Assembly (NCBI GenBank): GCA_003223515.1
Contig: QHVI01000016.1
Span: forward strand, 1 to 64,000
DNA from: Candidatus Angelobacter sp. Gp1-AA117
Lineage (GTDB): Bacteria > Acidobacteriota > Terriglobia > Terriglobales > Acidobacteriaceae
Direction: 5' to 3'
Length of the DNA stretch: 64,000 nucleotides
The notes below the pieces were generated by a model. It ran no database searches. It worked only from the letters and a program-made list of their open reading frames with translations, and was not told where the DNA came from. A program made the translations under genes and the position numbers. This document shows positions 17,024 to 24,606 of the stretch, piece by piece (the stretch's first letter is position 1; each line of letters begins with the position of its first letter).

Positions 17024-18034
17024 GTGAGTACCCGCCGCATCTTTGGTTATGCTGGTTATGCTGGTTATGCTGATTATGCTTCTGTGGCTGCGCTGCTCAG
17101 TGCTCTTCTCCTGCGAGTACTTTCGCCGCGTCATTCAGGTTCTGCTCTTCTGATTACACTCTGCGTCTGCGTTCTCCGGCTGCTTATCGCATCCTTTGAT
17201 GTCCTGAATAAGAAAATCCCCTGGGGCAGGATTCTGCTGCCACTGATCATCAGCGTTGAACTGGGCCGCATCGCTCTGGGCCGGACGTCGCGCACAGACG
17301 CCAACCTGACCCTGATTCTGCTGGAGCTTGGATTCATGCTGGCAGCGGTAATCTTCGTGATCGTCCGTTGGCAGCAGTTCCGGGCCGTGGCGCACCTTGA
17401 AGATGTTTTCGAGAAGGTTTTTGCCCAGTTCCTGCCGGAGAGAGTGGCTGCTCTTACGGCGCGTGAACTGGTGCTGCTCTGGTCAGGGCTGGCATGGGCT
17501 TTACGGGGATTCCGTCTTAAGCCTGAGCCGGGATTTGGCTACATCGAGGACTCTCTGATCAAGTACCTGCCGGTGCTGATTCCTATGCTGGTGCTGTTTG
17601 AAGGCACGGCCTACGAACTGCTGGCACACAAGCATCCGGTGCTGCGGCTGGTGCTGCATGTGATTGAGTTGTGGGCTGTCCTGTGGTCGTTTGGCATGTA
17701 TGCCATCATGAAATCGCGCCCGCACCAGTTGAACGGCGGCCACGTGCTATTGCGCTGCGGCTTCGGCTGCTGCGAATTCGAAGCAGACTCACTGCTGGAG
17801 ATCAGGCGGCTGCCGGAAGAAGAGCTGCGCCGCGACAGGAATGTTGCCCGGCTCAGAGTCAAAGGCGTTCCTGCCCTGGAGGTGCGGCTGCGGGAGGCGG
17901 TGATGGTCCGCAGCATGTTCGGCCGCGTGAAATCCTGCGACCGAATCCAGGTTTCAGCCGATGATCCGGCAGGGCTTACCAAAGCCATTCTGGCGCTGAA
18001 GCCGAGCCCCGCAGCCACTTACGCTAACGGGTAA
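17024..18034 (+). CDS. Hypothetical multi-pass membrane protein
   Basis: 336 residues from GTG 17024. Residues 1-20 are a repeat-encoded GYAGYAGYADYA run (four 9-bp units, 17045-17080). There follow about 5-6 hydrophobic segments within 20-230 (for example LLSALLLRVLS, LLITLCVCVLRLLI, LILLELGFMLAAVIFVIV, LPVLIPMLVLFEG, VIELWAVLWSFGMYAIM). A soluble C-terminal domain of about 90 residues has paired Cys (LRCGFGCCEFEAD) and a beta-rich LRVKGVPALEVRL segment. No family is recognised; it is probably inner membrane. It converges with the cupin gene, with an 11-base overlap. Confidence 0.7.
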   Translation: MSTRRIFGYAGYAGYADYASVAALLSALLLRVLSPRHSGSALLITLCVCVLRLLIASFDVLNKKIPWGRILLPLIISVELGRIALGRTSRTDANLTLILLELGFMLAAVIFVIVRWQQFRAVAHLEDVFEKVFAQFLPERVAALTARELVLLWSGLAWALRGFRLKPEPGFGYIEDSLIKYLPVLIPMLVLFEGTAYELLAHKHPVLRLVLHVIELWAVLWSFGMYAIMKSRPHQLNGGHVLLRCGFGCCEFEADSLLEIRRLPEEELRRDRNVARLRVKGVPALEVRLREAVMVRSMFGRVKSCDRIQVSADDPAGLTKAILALKPSPAATYANG

Positions 18035-18395
18035 CTGCCGGTTCGCTGTTGCGCAGATAGGCGTCCGATTTGTCGAGCCAGTCCTGGCGCGGCGGGTAGA
18101 AGACGTCCAGATCCACTGTGTCTTCCAGCGCTTCAGCCTTGTGCGGCATGTTGGACGGAATACAGAGCACCTCGCCTGCGCCAACGACGATTTCCTTGCC
18201 GTCAATCCAGAACTTCAGCGCACCTTCCACGATGTAGGTAAGCTGCTCGTTGACATGGCTGTGTTCCGGCACCACGCAGCCTTTTTTGAGCAGCACGCGC
18301 GCCAGCATCAGCTCTTTGCCGGTGATTAGCTGCCGGTCGAGCAGGGGATTGAGCTTTTCCAGTTCAACGTCATTCCAGCGAATATGTTTGAGCAT
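18024..18395 (-). CDS. Cupin-domain protein
   Basis: 123 residues, a single cupin barrel: motif 1 G-x5-HSHVNEQLTYIVEGALKFWI supplies the His/His/Glu metal ligands, and motif 2 AGEVLCIPSNMPHKAEA supplies the last His. It is a metal-binding sugar- or ligand-sensing fold of unknown substrate. The 3' end overlaps the convergent membrane-protein gene by 11 bases. Confidence 0.85.
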   Translation of the reverse strand: MLKHIRWNDVELEKLNPLLDRQLITGKELMLARVLLKKGCVVPEHSHVNEQLTYIVEGALKFWIDGKEIVVGAGEVLCIPSNMPHKAEALEDTVDLDVFYPPRQDWLDKSDAYLRNSEPAVTR

Positions 18396-18429
18396 GAGAA
18401 ATTTTACCGCAGCGCAGGCAGCTTGGCGG

Positions 18430-18545
18430 AATGATAACCAAAAACCCTTACCGCAGAGAACGCAAAGGACGCAGAGGATTTGGAGATTAATTCTTCCTTA
18501 ATCAGCCTTTATCTGCGTTCATCAGCGGCTAAGAATCCGACCTGC
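18430..18545. repeat. Intergenic repeat words
   Basis: AACCAAAAACCCTTACCGCAGAGAACGCAAAGGACGCAGAGG followed by AATCAGCCTTTATCTGCGTTCATCAGCGG. Both words recur in other spacers of the window (for example 42588 and 47531). Confidence 0.6.
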
Positions 18546-18590
18546 TCCCCTTTGCGTTCTTAACACCTTTGCTATAAATTCGGGTGCATC

Positions 18591-19412
18591 ATGAAACTAC
18601 AAGGGAAAGTGGCAGTCATTACCGGGGCCTCCATGGGCATTGGCGAGGAGATCGCCAAACTCTTCGGCCAGGAAGGCGCAAAGCTGGTGCTGTGTTCACG
18701 CGATCGGGCGCGCACCGAAGCGGCCCGCCAGCGAATCGGCGCGCAGGATGCCATCAGCGTGGCCTGCGATGTGAGCCGCCGTGACCAGGTGGACGCGCTG
18801 GTGCGCACGGCCATGGAGAAATACGGGCGAATCGATATCCTGATCAATAATGCCGGGTTCGGGCTCAATGATTCACTCGCCAATCTCGACATGGGGCAGG
18901 CCAAGCAGCTTTTCGATACCAATCTGTTCGGCGCCATGGAGTGCATGCAGGCCGTGATTCCCATCATGAAAAAGCAAGGCGGCGGGGACATCGTGAATGT
19001 CTCTTCGGTCTCCGGCCACATCGCAACTCCTTATATGTCCATTTATGCGGCCAGTAAACATGCGATGCAGGCGATTGGCAGGGCATCGCGCATGGAACTG
19101 CAGCGGCACAACATCAATGTGCTGACGGTCTCACCAGGATATATTGCAACTGATTTCTCGAAAAATATGCTGAAAGGCCGCAGCGCCCAGCGGGTGAGCG
19201 GTTCCGTGAAATATGCAGTCAGCGCAGAGGTGGTAGCCAAAGCTACTCTGCACGGCGTGCTCAAGCGCAAGAGAGAAGTAGTGGTTCCCTGGTTTTACCG
19301 GCCACTCATCAAGCTCTATGAGAGTTTTCCCGGCCTGGTGGAGTGGAGCTTCCGCAGATCGATGCGTCCTACTCAGGAACTCCTGGCGGATGCGGCAGCC
19401 AAGCAAAAGTAA
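18591..19412 (+). CDS. Short-chain dehydrogenase/reductase
   Basis: 273 residues, classical SDR. Residues 8-18 hold the Rossmann GASMGIGEEIA (TGxxxGIG), then CDVSR, the NNAGF motif, the Ser in NVSSVSG, and the catalytic YAASK pair (Y-x3-K). The C-terminal 60 residues are longer and more basic than the minimal SDR, with a hydrophobic amphipathic stretch (VPWFYRPLIKLYESFPGL), as in membrane-associated SDRs of lipid metabolism. The substrate is not assignable. Cofactor preference is unclear, though Arg after the second strand favours NADP. Confidence 0.88.
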   Translation: MKLQGKVAVITGASMGIGEEIAKLFGQEGAKLVLCSRDRARTEAARQRIGAQDAISVACDVSRRDQVDALVRTAMEKYGRIDILINNAGFGLNDSLANLDMGQAKQLFDTNLFGAMECMQAVIPIMKKQGGGDIVNVSSVSGHIATPYMSIYAASKHAMQAIGRASRMELQRHNINVLTVSPGYIATDFSKNMLKGRSAQRVSGSVKYAVSAEVVAKATLHGVLKRKREVVVPWFYRPLIKLYESFPGLVEWSFRRSMRPTQELLADAAAKQK

Positions 19413-19454
19413 GATCGCTCCCCTGTGGCGGATGGTTCGCTGTAAGCTGATCTC

Positions 19455-19724
19455 ATGCTCCGCTGGATCATCGCCGTTCTGCTGATTGCCTTTTCAGCCT
19501 TGGCCATCATCGCCAACGGCCACCTCGCGCTGCAGCGGCTGCGCGCTAAAAACTCCGGATCGTTCGCGATGATTATGGGCGGAGTGCTGGGCGCAATCGG
19601 CATCCTGCTGCTACCGGTTTCCGGCGCCCATAAATGGTTCTGGCTTCCAGCAGTGCTGGATTTCGGCTGTCTGCCATACTTTGTGATGTTAGCGTGGTTC
19701 TCCCTCTCCCAGCGGAAAACCTGA
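19455..19724 (+). CDS. Small hypothetical membrane protein
   Basis: 89 residues with three predicted transmembrane helices (LRWIIAVLLIAFSALAIIA, FAMIMGGVLGAIGILLLP, WLPAVLDFGCLPYFVMLAWF). No family is recognised. It is 42 bases after the SDR gene on the same strand, so possibly cotranscribed. Confidence 0.65.
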   Translation: MLRWIIAVLLIAFSALAIIANGHLALQRLRAKNSGSFAMIMGGVLGAIGILLLPVSGAHKWFWLPAVLDFGCLPYFVMLAWFSLSQRKT

Positions 19725-19751
19725 AGCCTTACGCAAAGGAGGTGAAGTGAG

Positions 19752-19850
19752 GATTGAGTAAATGAGTAAATTGGCAAATGAGTAATTGAGAATATCTTCC
19801 ATCGCGGTTCCTCATTTACCCACTTACCAATTTGCCCAAGTACCATTTGG
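19752..19850. repeat. Inverted repeat of TGAGTAAAT words
   Basis: The left arm 19752-19791 (tandem GAGTAAATGAGTAAATTGGCAA words) is complementary in kind to the right arm 19810-19850 (CTCATTTACCCACTTACCAATTTGCCC). The loop is about 20 bases. It lies between the membrane protein gene and the convergent TPR gene, where a terminator would be expected. Confidence 0.65.
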
Positions 19851-19909
19851 GATTGATCCGCGTCAATTCGGCTTCGTTCGCGTTCATTGGCGGCCGGCTT
19901 TTCTGTGGT

Positions 19910-20227
19910 TCAAGAGAGTTCGTCCAGCATGGCCTGCATTTCGGAGAGAGCATGCCGGTTGCCGGTGCGCTGGGCTGATTCGATTCCCTGGTTGAGCATC
20001 ACTTTGGCTTCTTCCGGGCGATCGGCTTTTGCCAGTGTCTGGGCAGCCATGAAGTATCCGTTGGTGTAATCCGGATGAAGCTCCAGCAGTTTGCTGAACT
20101 GCTGCAACGCCGTTTCGGTTTGGCCCATGTTGGAGTATTCCATCGCCAGTCCATAGCGGGCGAAGGCATCATTAGGGTTCTGCTCCAGGATATGAGTGAG
20201 CATCTGCAGGCGGTTCATCTCAGGCAT
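19910..20227 (-). CDS. Short TPR-repeat protein
   Basis: 105 residues from ATG at 20227. Two to three tetratricopeptide units: NPNDAFARYGLAMEYSNMGQTETALQQFSKLLELHPDY, then GYFMAAQTLAKADRPEEAKVMLNQGIESA. It is a soluble helical scaffold, probably for protein-protein contacts. The reading frame stays open upstream to 20506, but that extension runs over the divergent gene and lacks TPR character, so the short start is preferred. A TPR protein with similar phrasing is cut by the right window edge. Confidence 0.78.
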   Translation of the reverse strand: MPEMNRLQMLTHILEQNPNDAFARYGLAMEYSNMGQTETALQQFSKLLELHPDYTNGYFMAAQTLAKADRPEEAKVMLNQGIESAQRTGNRHALSEMQAMLDELS

Positions 20228-20277
20228 AGAAAAAAATCTACCATATCCACAGCAAACAGCACTAAGATGGGCCTGTT

Positions 20278-20688
20278 GTGGCGTGCCCATATTTCTTTCC
20301 CACCGAAAAAAGCACAAATATCCTGTGGTCATTTCCGCAGCGCCTTCCGCTGGGAGCGGGATTCTGCGGAAACTGCACTGCCGGGCCTGTGCACAGCACG
20401 CCTGAAGACGCTGAACTGAAGGACCTCTGCAATTTGGGCTATGCCCGCCAGTGCCGCCGGATTCCTGCCGGCCGGCAGCTTGATTCAGTGCGGTTTGCCA
20501 TAGCAAAGGATGGCGGTGACCGCGTCCTGCTGCATTACTCCTGTGAGCGCGAGCATGCTCCCATGGAACATGGCCAGCTTCAGTACGATTGCGTGTCGCG
20601 GACGTGGCATGTGCCTCATCGTGATCCCAACATCCAGCGCCAGGCAGAGTGTTTCGTTTCTACGTATCTGGAGCGACGAGCGCGCTGA
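20278..20688 (+). CDS. Conserved hypothetical protein with Cys-rich N-terminus
   Basis: 136 residues from GTG 20278. The pattern CPYF.P...ILWSFPQRLPLGAGFCGNCTAG..., then LCNLGYARQCRRIPAG, then a beta-rich part SVRFAIAKDGGDRVLLHYSCEREHAPMEHGQLQYD recalls a small protein I have seen in Acidobacteria genomes (from memory; no function known). Six Cys in the first 60 residues could bind a metal. It is divergent from the TPR gene, with 50 bases between. Confidence 0.68.
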   Translation: MACPYFFPTEKSTNILWSFPQRLPLGAGFCGNCTAGPVHSTPEDAELKDLCNLGYARQCRRIPAGRQLDSVRFAIAKDGGDRVLLHYSCEREHAPMEHGQLQYDCVSRTWHVPHRDPNIQRQAECFVSTYLERRAR

Positions 20689-20722
20689 TTGTATGAGAGC
20701 CATCCGCGCAGCCGAGGGCGGC

Positions 20723-21053
20723 TAATGTCACTTACTTAAGACAATTTAGCCTGATTGTGTCGCCCCTAACGGGCTCTGTTCTTCGATCTAACTTTTTTCC
20801 CACGTCTTCCGACGTGGGCTCAATAATCACGCGCCTCCGGCGCTCGGCTTATCGTGACCTTTTCTGCGCTCTTTCCCAAGCTTTTGCACATTCGAGCATG
20901 AATTTAAAAGAATTTTCGCATGGGCGGGCAGCAGCGGGGCAGATTCCTCCGCCCTACTCACGCGCTGAAGAAAACGCGCGTGAGCTTAACGGGCGTTCGG
21001 AATGACATCTCTCATTGGGATACAGCATGGTGTTCCTAAAGTAAGTGACATTA
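20723..21053. mobile_element. MITE-like element, long copy (331 bp)
   Basis: Terminal inverted repeats TAATGTCACTTACTT (20723-20737) and AAGTAAGTGACATTA (21039-21053). It is flanked by a perfect 12-bp direct repeat GCCGAGGGCGGC (20711-20722 and 21054-21065) that reads as a target-site duplication. It encodes no protein. Internal hairpins include CCCACGTC/GACGTGGG and CTCACGCGC/GCGCGTGAG. The right 171 bases are about 98% identical to a second copy at 42654-42837. Confidence 0.8.
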
Positions 21054-21134
21054 GCCGAGGGCGGCTGCGATCCAAAAAGTTTTTGGCGGGTACCCAAATT
21101 TCAAATTTCAACTTTTAAATTTAAAATCGGTGTC

Positions 21135-21650
21135 ATGACTGACGGCAATCATCACCACCTTGCTCCGCGCACGGTGCAGGAATCACAATCGGAGATGGCA
21201 GAGGTTGTTCTGCCCAACGACGCTAATCCTTTAGGCAATCTGCTCGGCGGACGGCTGATGCATCTGATCGACATTGCCGGGGCCATGGCCGCGCATCGCC
21301 ACGCCCGCAGCTATGTAGTAACGGCATCCATGGATCACATTGATTTTCTTTCTCCAGTGCACATCGGTGATCTGCTGATCCTGCGTTCGTCAGTCAATCG
21401 CGCCTTTCGCACATCGATGGAGATCGGCGTGAAGTGCTGGGTGGAAAACTATATTGCCGGAACCAGCCGCCATGTGGCCTCGGCTTATCTGACTTTCGTT
21501 GCCGTAGATAAACACGGACACCACCAGCCCGTGCCCCAGATCATTCCTGAAACCGAAGAAGAGAAGCAGCGCTATGAAGGCGCAGGCCGCCGGCGCGAGA
21601 TACGCAAGGAAGAGCAGGAGCGGAGGCGGACCCTCAAGAAAAATGGGTAA
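21135..21650 (+). CDS. Acyl-CoA thioesterase, hotdog (YciA/BACH) type
   Basis: 171 residues from ATG 21135. The hotdog core has LPNDANPLGNLLGGRLMHLID (catalytic Asp region), AAMAAHRHARSYVVTASMDHIDFLSPVHIGDLL and VASAYLTFVAVD, all hallmarks of the 4HBT acyl-CoA hydrolase branch. It cleaves fatty acyl-CoA to free acid and CoA. A charged C-terminal helix (EEEKQRYEGAGRRREIRKEEQERRR) follows. The last residues KKNG and the stop codon are contributed by the TGGGTAA intergenic repeat. Confidence 0.88.
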   Translation: MTDGNHHHLAPRTVQESQSEMAEVVLPNDANPLGNLLGGRLMHLIDIAGAMAAHRHARSYVVTASMDHIDFLSPVHIGDLLILRSSVNRAFRTSMEIGVKCWVENYIAGTSRHVASAYLTFVAVDKHGHHQPVPQIIPETEEEKQRYEGAGRRREIRKEEQERRRTLKKNG

Positions 21651-21806
21651 ATGGGTAATTTGGAATGGGTAAATTGAAGATCGGGTGATCTGGTGACCGG
21701 GTGATCGGGTGATCGGAACCAGGCATCAACTGCGTCGCTAATGGGTGCTACATGGGCGCGAGTAGTGGCGGTATTCAATTTCCAAATTACCCATTTACCA
21801 AATTCT
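21641..21806. repeat. Composite inverted repeat (TGGGTAAAT and GATCGGGTGATC words)
   Basis: The left arm 21641-21679 and right arm 21773-21804 are complementary runs of AAATGGGTAAATGGG / TTACCCATTTACC words. Between them lies a tandem GATCGGGTGATCTGGTGACC block (about 21678-21718). It overlaps the last codons of the thioesterase gene. Confidence 0.65.
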
Positions 21807-21870
21807 TCTTCGCGGCAAGCTGCTTATGCTGAGAGGCTCTCTGCCCGTGCCGTATAATCAACTTAACCAC

Positions 21871-22716
21871 ATGGCTCACGGACACACACATGGCGCGCCG
21901 CAGCCCGGCCCTACACCGTTGCCGGGCATCAAAAACATTGTCGCAATCGGTTCAGGCAAAGGTGGAGTCGGAAAGACCACCGTCGCCGTGAACCTCGCTG
22001 TAGCCCTGGCGAAAATGGGTTACCGCACCGGACTGCTCGATGGCGACGTCTACGGCCCCAATGTCCCACTGATGATGAACACCAACATGCAGCCGCGGGT
22101 GCTGGGTGAGAACCGCATCGAGCCGCTGCAGAGTTATGGAGTGAAGATCATCTCCGTAGGCTTTCTGAATCCCGGCGACAAGCCTCTGGTATGGCGCGGC
22201 CCCATGCTGCACTCGATCATTCGCCAGTTCCTGCAGCAGGTAGAGTGGGGGGAGTTGGATTATCTCATCGTTGATCTGCCGCCAGGCACCGGAGACGTGG
22301 TGATCTCGCTTTTCCAGACGGTTCCACTCACGGGCGCGGTGGTGGTCTCAACTCCTTCTGATGTTTCTCTTCAGGATGGACGCAAGGCCATCGAAATGTT
22401 CCGCACTGCTCGCGTAGACATTCTGGGGCTGGTGGAAAACATGAGCCACTTTGTCTGCCCGCATTGCCACCATGAGATCGACATCTTTTCCAAAGGCGGA
22501 GTGGCGCGTACCGCAGAGCAGTTCAGCGTTCCATTCCTGGGATCGATTGAGCTTGATCCTGACATCCGTAAAGGCGGCGACAGCGGCAGACCGGCGGTGC
22601 TGGAAGGTGAGAACTCTCCGCATTCAAAGTCACTGTACGAATTCACACGCAAGCTGATCGAGCGCGTGGAGCAGGTGAACGGGACGCAGAGTGATAGCGT
22701 GATTCAGATTCAATGA
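21871..22716 (+). CDS. Mrp/NBP35-family P-loop ATPase (Fe-S carrier)
   Basis: 281 residues from ATG 21871; an in-frame ATG at 21826 is possible, but a TATAAT at 21851-21856 favours the downstream start. There is a His-rich leader (MAHGHTHGAP), a deviant Walker A GSGKGGVGKTTVAVNLAVALA, switch DGDVYGPNVP, DLPPGTGD, and a C-terminal CPHC motif (VCPHCHHEI) that in the family bridges a 4Fe-4S cluster between two subunits. It acts in Fe-S cluster delivery. No DUF59 domain is fused at the N-terminus. Confidence 0.92.
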   Translation: MAHGHTHGAPQPGPTPLPGIKNIVAIGSGKGGVGKTTVAVNLAVALAKMGYRTGLLDGDVYGPNVPLMMNTNMQPRVLGENRIEPLQSYGVKIISVGFLNPGDKPLVWRGPMLHSIIRQFLQQVEWGELDYLIVDLPPGTGDVVISLFQTVPLTGAVVVSTPSDVSLQDGRKAIEMFRTARVDILGLVENMSHFVCPHCHHEIDIFSKGGVARTAEQFSVPFLGSIELDPDIRKGGDSGRPAVLEGENSPHSKSLYEFTRKLIERVEQVNGTQSDSVIQIQ

Positions 22717-22717
22717 A

Positions 22718-22745
22718 GCTTCTAGAAGCTAGAAGCCAGCAGCTT
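22718..22745 (+). terminator. Terminator-like palindrome after mrp
   Basis: GAAGCTTCTAGAAGCTAGAAGC followed by AGCTTTCTTT. Similar AGCTTCTAGCTAG words sit just after the rpsT and udgX genes. Confidence 0.4.
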
Positions 22746-22748
22746 TCT

Positions 22749-22808
22749 TTAGCACTCTTGCCGTCCCTCTGCTAATACTTGACACTAAGTGGCTAATATT
22801 CCTACAAT
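22749..22808 (+). promoter_or_regulatory. CIRCE-like operator and promoter of hrcA
   Basis: TTAGCACTC-N9-CTCTGCTAA at 22749-22775: the left half is a perfect CIRCE half-site and the right half matches GAGTGCTAA at 6 of 9. A promoter follows: TTGACA (22779-22784), 18 bases, TACAAT (22803-22808). HrcA bound here would sit just upstream of -35. CTTGACA also begins a HAIR-like half-site, but no second half is present. Confidence 0.6.
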
Positions 22809-22877
22809 TTAGCTGCTGACAGAAACTGAATCTCCCAGCTAAGTTTCTGCATCTAAAGAACTTAGACGTATAAGACT

Positions 22878-23924
22878 ATGCCAACCCCGGCACAAATCGG
22901 GCATCGTGAGCGGGAGATCCTTACTGCCATCATTGAGACTTATATTTCCAATGGCGAACCCGTAGGATCTCGCACCCTCTCGCGCTTGAATAAAGACGGG
23001 CTAAGCCCGGCTACCATCCGCAATGTGATGGCTGACCTGGTGGATGCCGGCTTTCTCGAGCAGCCGCACACCTCTGCGGGACGTGTGCCCACGGCGGCGG
23101 CGTATCGCTATTACGTCGACCAGATTTCCGGCAAGGCGATACTGGCGCCCGCGGACCAGAGCCTGATTTCCGAGAACCTGGAAGGTGTGGTCAGCATCCA
23201 GGAATTTCTAGAGCGCACCTCGCATGTGCTTTCGCAGGTATCGAGCGGGGTGGGAGTGGCGATCGGCCATACCGGCGCAACCAACGCGCTGGAGCACGTA
23301 TATTTTTCCCGGCAGGGACCAAACAAAGTTCTGGCAGTGGTAGTGACTAAATCCGGCATCGTCCATGACCGCATGATGCGGCTGGAGAACGACCTTTCGC
23401 AGAGCGATCTGGATACCGCCGCCCGCTACATCAACGAAAATTTCAGCGGCTGGACCATGGACGCGATAAAGACTGAACTGGCGCGCCGCATCGAAAAAGA
23501 ACGCAACGAATATGACCGGCTGATGAAGAGCCTGGAACAGCTCTACAAAAGCGGCGCCCTGGCTGCCGAAGAGCCGGCCAGGAGCATCTTTGTTGAAGGC
23601 GTAGCCAATCTGGTGGCCAACGAGCAGGACCGTGAGCGCCTGCGCGACTTGCTGAAGACCCTGGAAGAGAAGCAGCGGATGGCAGAGCTGCTTTCCGCTT
23701 ACCTGGATACACAGGGGCAGTCAGTCCGGGTAGTGATCGGGCTGGAAGAGGCTGTTCCGGAGATGCGCAACTTCGTGCTGATCGGAGCTCCGGCCAAGGT
23801 AGGGGATGAAATGCGTGGATCACTGGCGGTCATCGGTCCCACGCGCATGGATTACCAGCATACAATTACGGCGGTTGCCTATATTGCGCAGCTCTTTGAC
23901 AAGCTGCTGAACGAGACCGCGTGA
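22878..23924 (+). CDS. hrcA: Heat-inducible transcription repressor HrcA
   Basis: 348 residues, full length. N-terminal winged helix: HREREILTAIIETYISNGEPVGSRTLSR, SPATIRNVMADLVDAGFLEQPHTSAGRVPT. The C-terminal GAF-like dimerisation domain ends with LAVIGPTRMDYQHTITAVAYIAQLFD. HrcA represses by binding CIRCE and is stabilised by GroE in known systems. It is the first gene of hrcA-grpE-dnaJ with its own CIRCE-like site, so it is probably autoregulated. Confidence 0.96.
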   Translation: MPTPAQIGHREREILTAIIETYISNGEPVGSRTLSRLNKDGLSPATIRNVMADLVDAGFLEQPHTSAGRVPTAAAYRYYVDQISGKAILAPADQSLISENLEGVVSIQEFLERTSHVLSQVSSGVGVAIGHTGATNALEHVYFSRQGPNKVLAVVVTKSGIVHDRMMRLENDLSQSDLDTAARYINENFSGWTMDAIKTELARRIEKERNEYDRLMKSLEQLYKSGALAAEEPARSIFVEGVANLVANEQDRERLRDLLKTLEEKQRMAELLSAYLDTQGQSVRVVIGLEEAVPEMRNFVLIGAPAKVGDEMRGSLAVIGPTRMDYQHTITAVAYIAQLFDKLLNETA

Positions 23925-23959
23925 AAATTCCAATCAAAAGATCAGGTTCAAAGGTAGAG

Positions 23960-24598
23960 ATGAGTAAGTCCAACGGACAAGCGGATATCCGCACAGACGA
24001 ACAGAAGAACGAAGTGCTCGAGCCAGAGCTTCCACCGGCCGATCCCAATGACGGCTTTACCGAAAAGGAGAGTTCCGCGCAGGGAAAAGCCGCGCAGAAT
24101 CCTCCGGCACCGCCGTCCAATGATCCACCGGCTGCCGCAGAGGAACTCCCGAAGCTGCGCGCCGAGCGTGACAATCTTTTAGACCGGCTGGCGCGGCTGC
24201 AGGCGGAGTTTGACAATTACCGCAAGCGCTCCCAGAAGGAGAATGCAGAGTTCCGAGACTACGCGGTTGCCGATGCGGCAAAAAACCTGCTGCCGGTGAT
24301 TGACAACTTTTCGCTGGCATTGAAGAATGCCGCTGCCAATCCTGAGAACTTCAAGAAAGGCGTGGAGTTGATCCATAAGCAGCTTCAGGATGTGCTGCAG
24401 AAGATGAACGTGCAGCGCGTTCCGGCCCAGGGGCAGCCATTCGATCCGCGCATTCACGAGGCCATTGAGATGGTGGACAGCTCTGAGGTGCCGGACAATC
24501 ACGTGCTGGAAGAGCTGCAACCCGGCTACAAAATCAAGGAACGTCTCCTGCGTCCTGCCATGGTGCGGGTTGCGAAGAACCACAATTCAGTCAACTGA
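23960..24598 (+). CDS. grpE: Nucleotide exchange factor GrpE
   Basis: 212 residues from ATG 23960 (AAAGG upstream); a GTG at 23921 overlaps the hrcA stop as GTGA and could be used instead. An acidic, disordered N-terminus is followed by a long coiled coil (LPKLRAERDNLLDRLARLQAEFDNYRKRSQKE) and the GrpE head with KGVELIHKQLQDVLQKMNV, FDPRIHEAIEMVDS and the terminal GYKIKERLLRPAMVRVAKN. It releases ADP from DnaK. Confidence 0.95.
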   Translation: MSKSNGQADIRTDEQKNEVLEPELPPADPNDGFTEKESSAQGKAAQNPPAPPSNDPPAAAEELPKLRAERDNLLDRLARLQAEFDNYRKRSQKENAEFRDYAVADAAKNLLPVIDNFSLALKNAAANPENFKKGVELIHKQLQDVLQKMNVQRVPAQGQPFDPRIHEAIEMVDSSEVPDNHVLEELQPGYKIKERLLRPAMVRVAKNHNSVN

Positions 24599-24606
24599 GG
24601 TAGATT

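Noticed and set aside
16759-17073. 104-codon frame before the membrane-protein gene
   Set aside because: It crosses the GATCGGGTGATC inverted repeat and reads the 9-bp GGTTATGCT repeats in the wrong frame (LWLCWLCWLC).
22778-22798. HAIR site at the hrcA promoter
   Set aside because: Only the left half (CTTGACA) is present; the expected ACTCAAG-like half after 7 bases reads GCTAATA.
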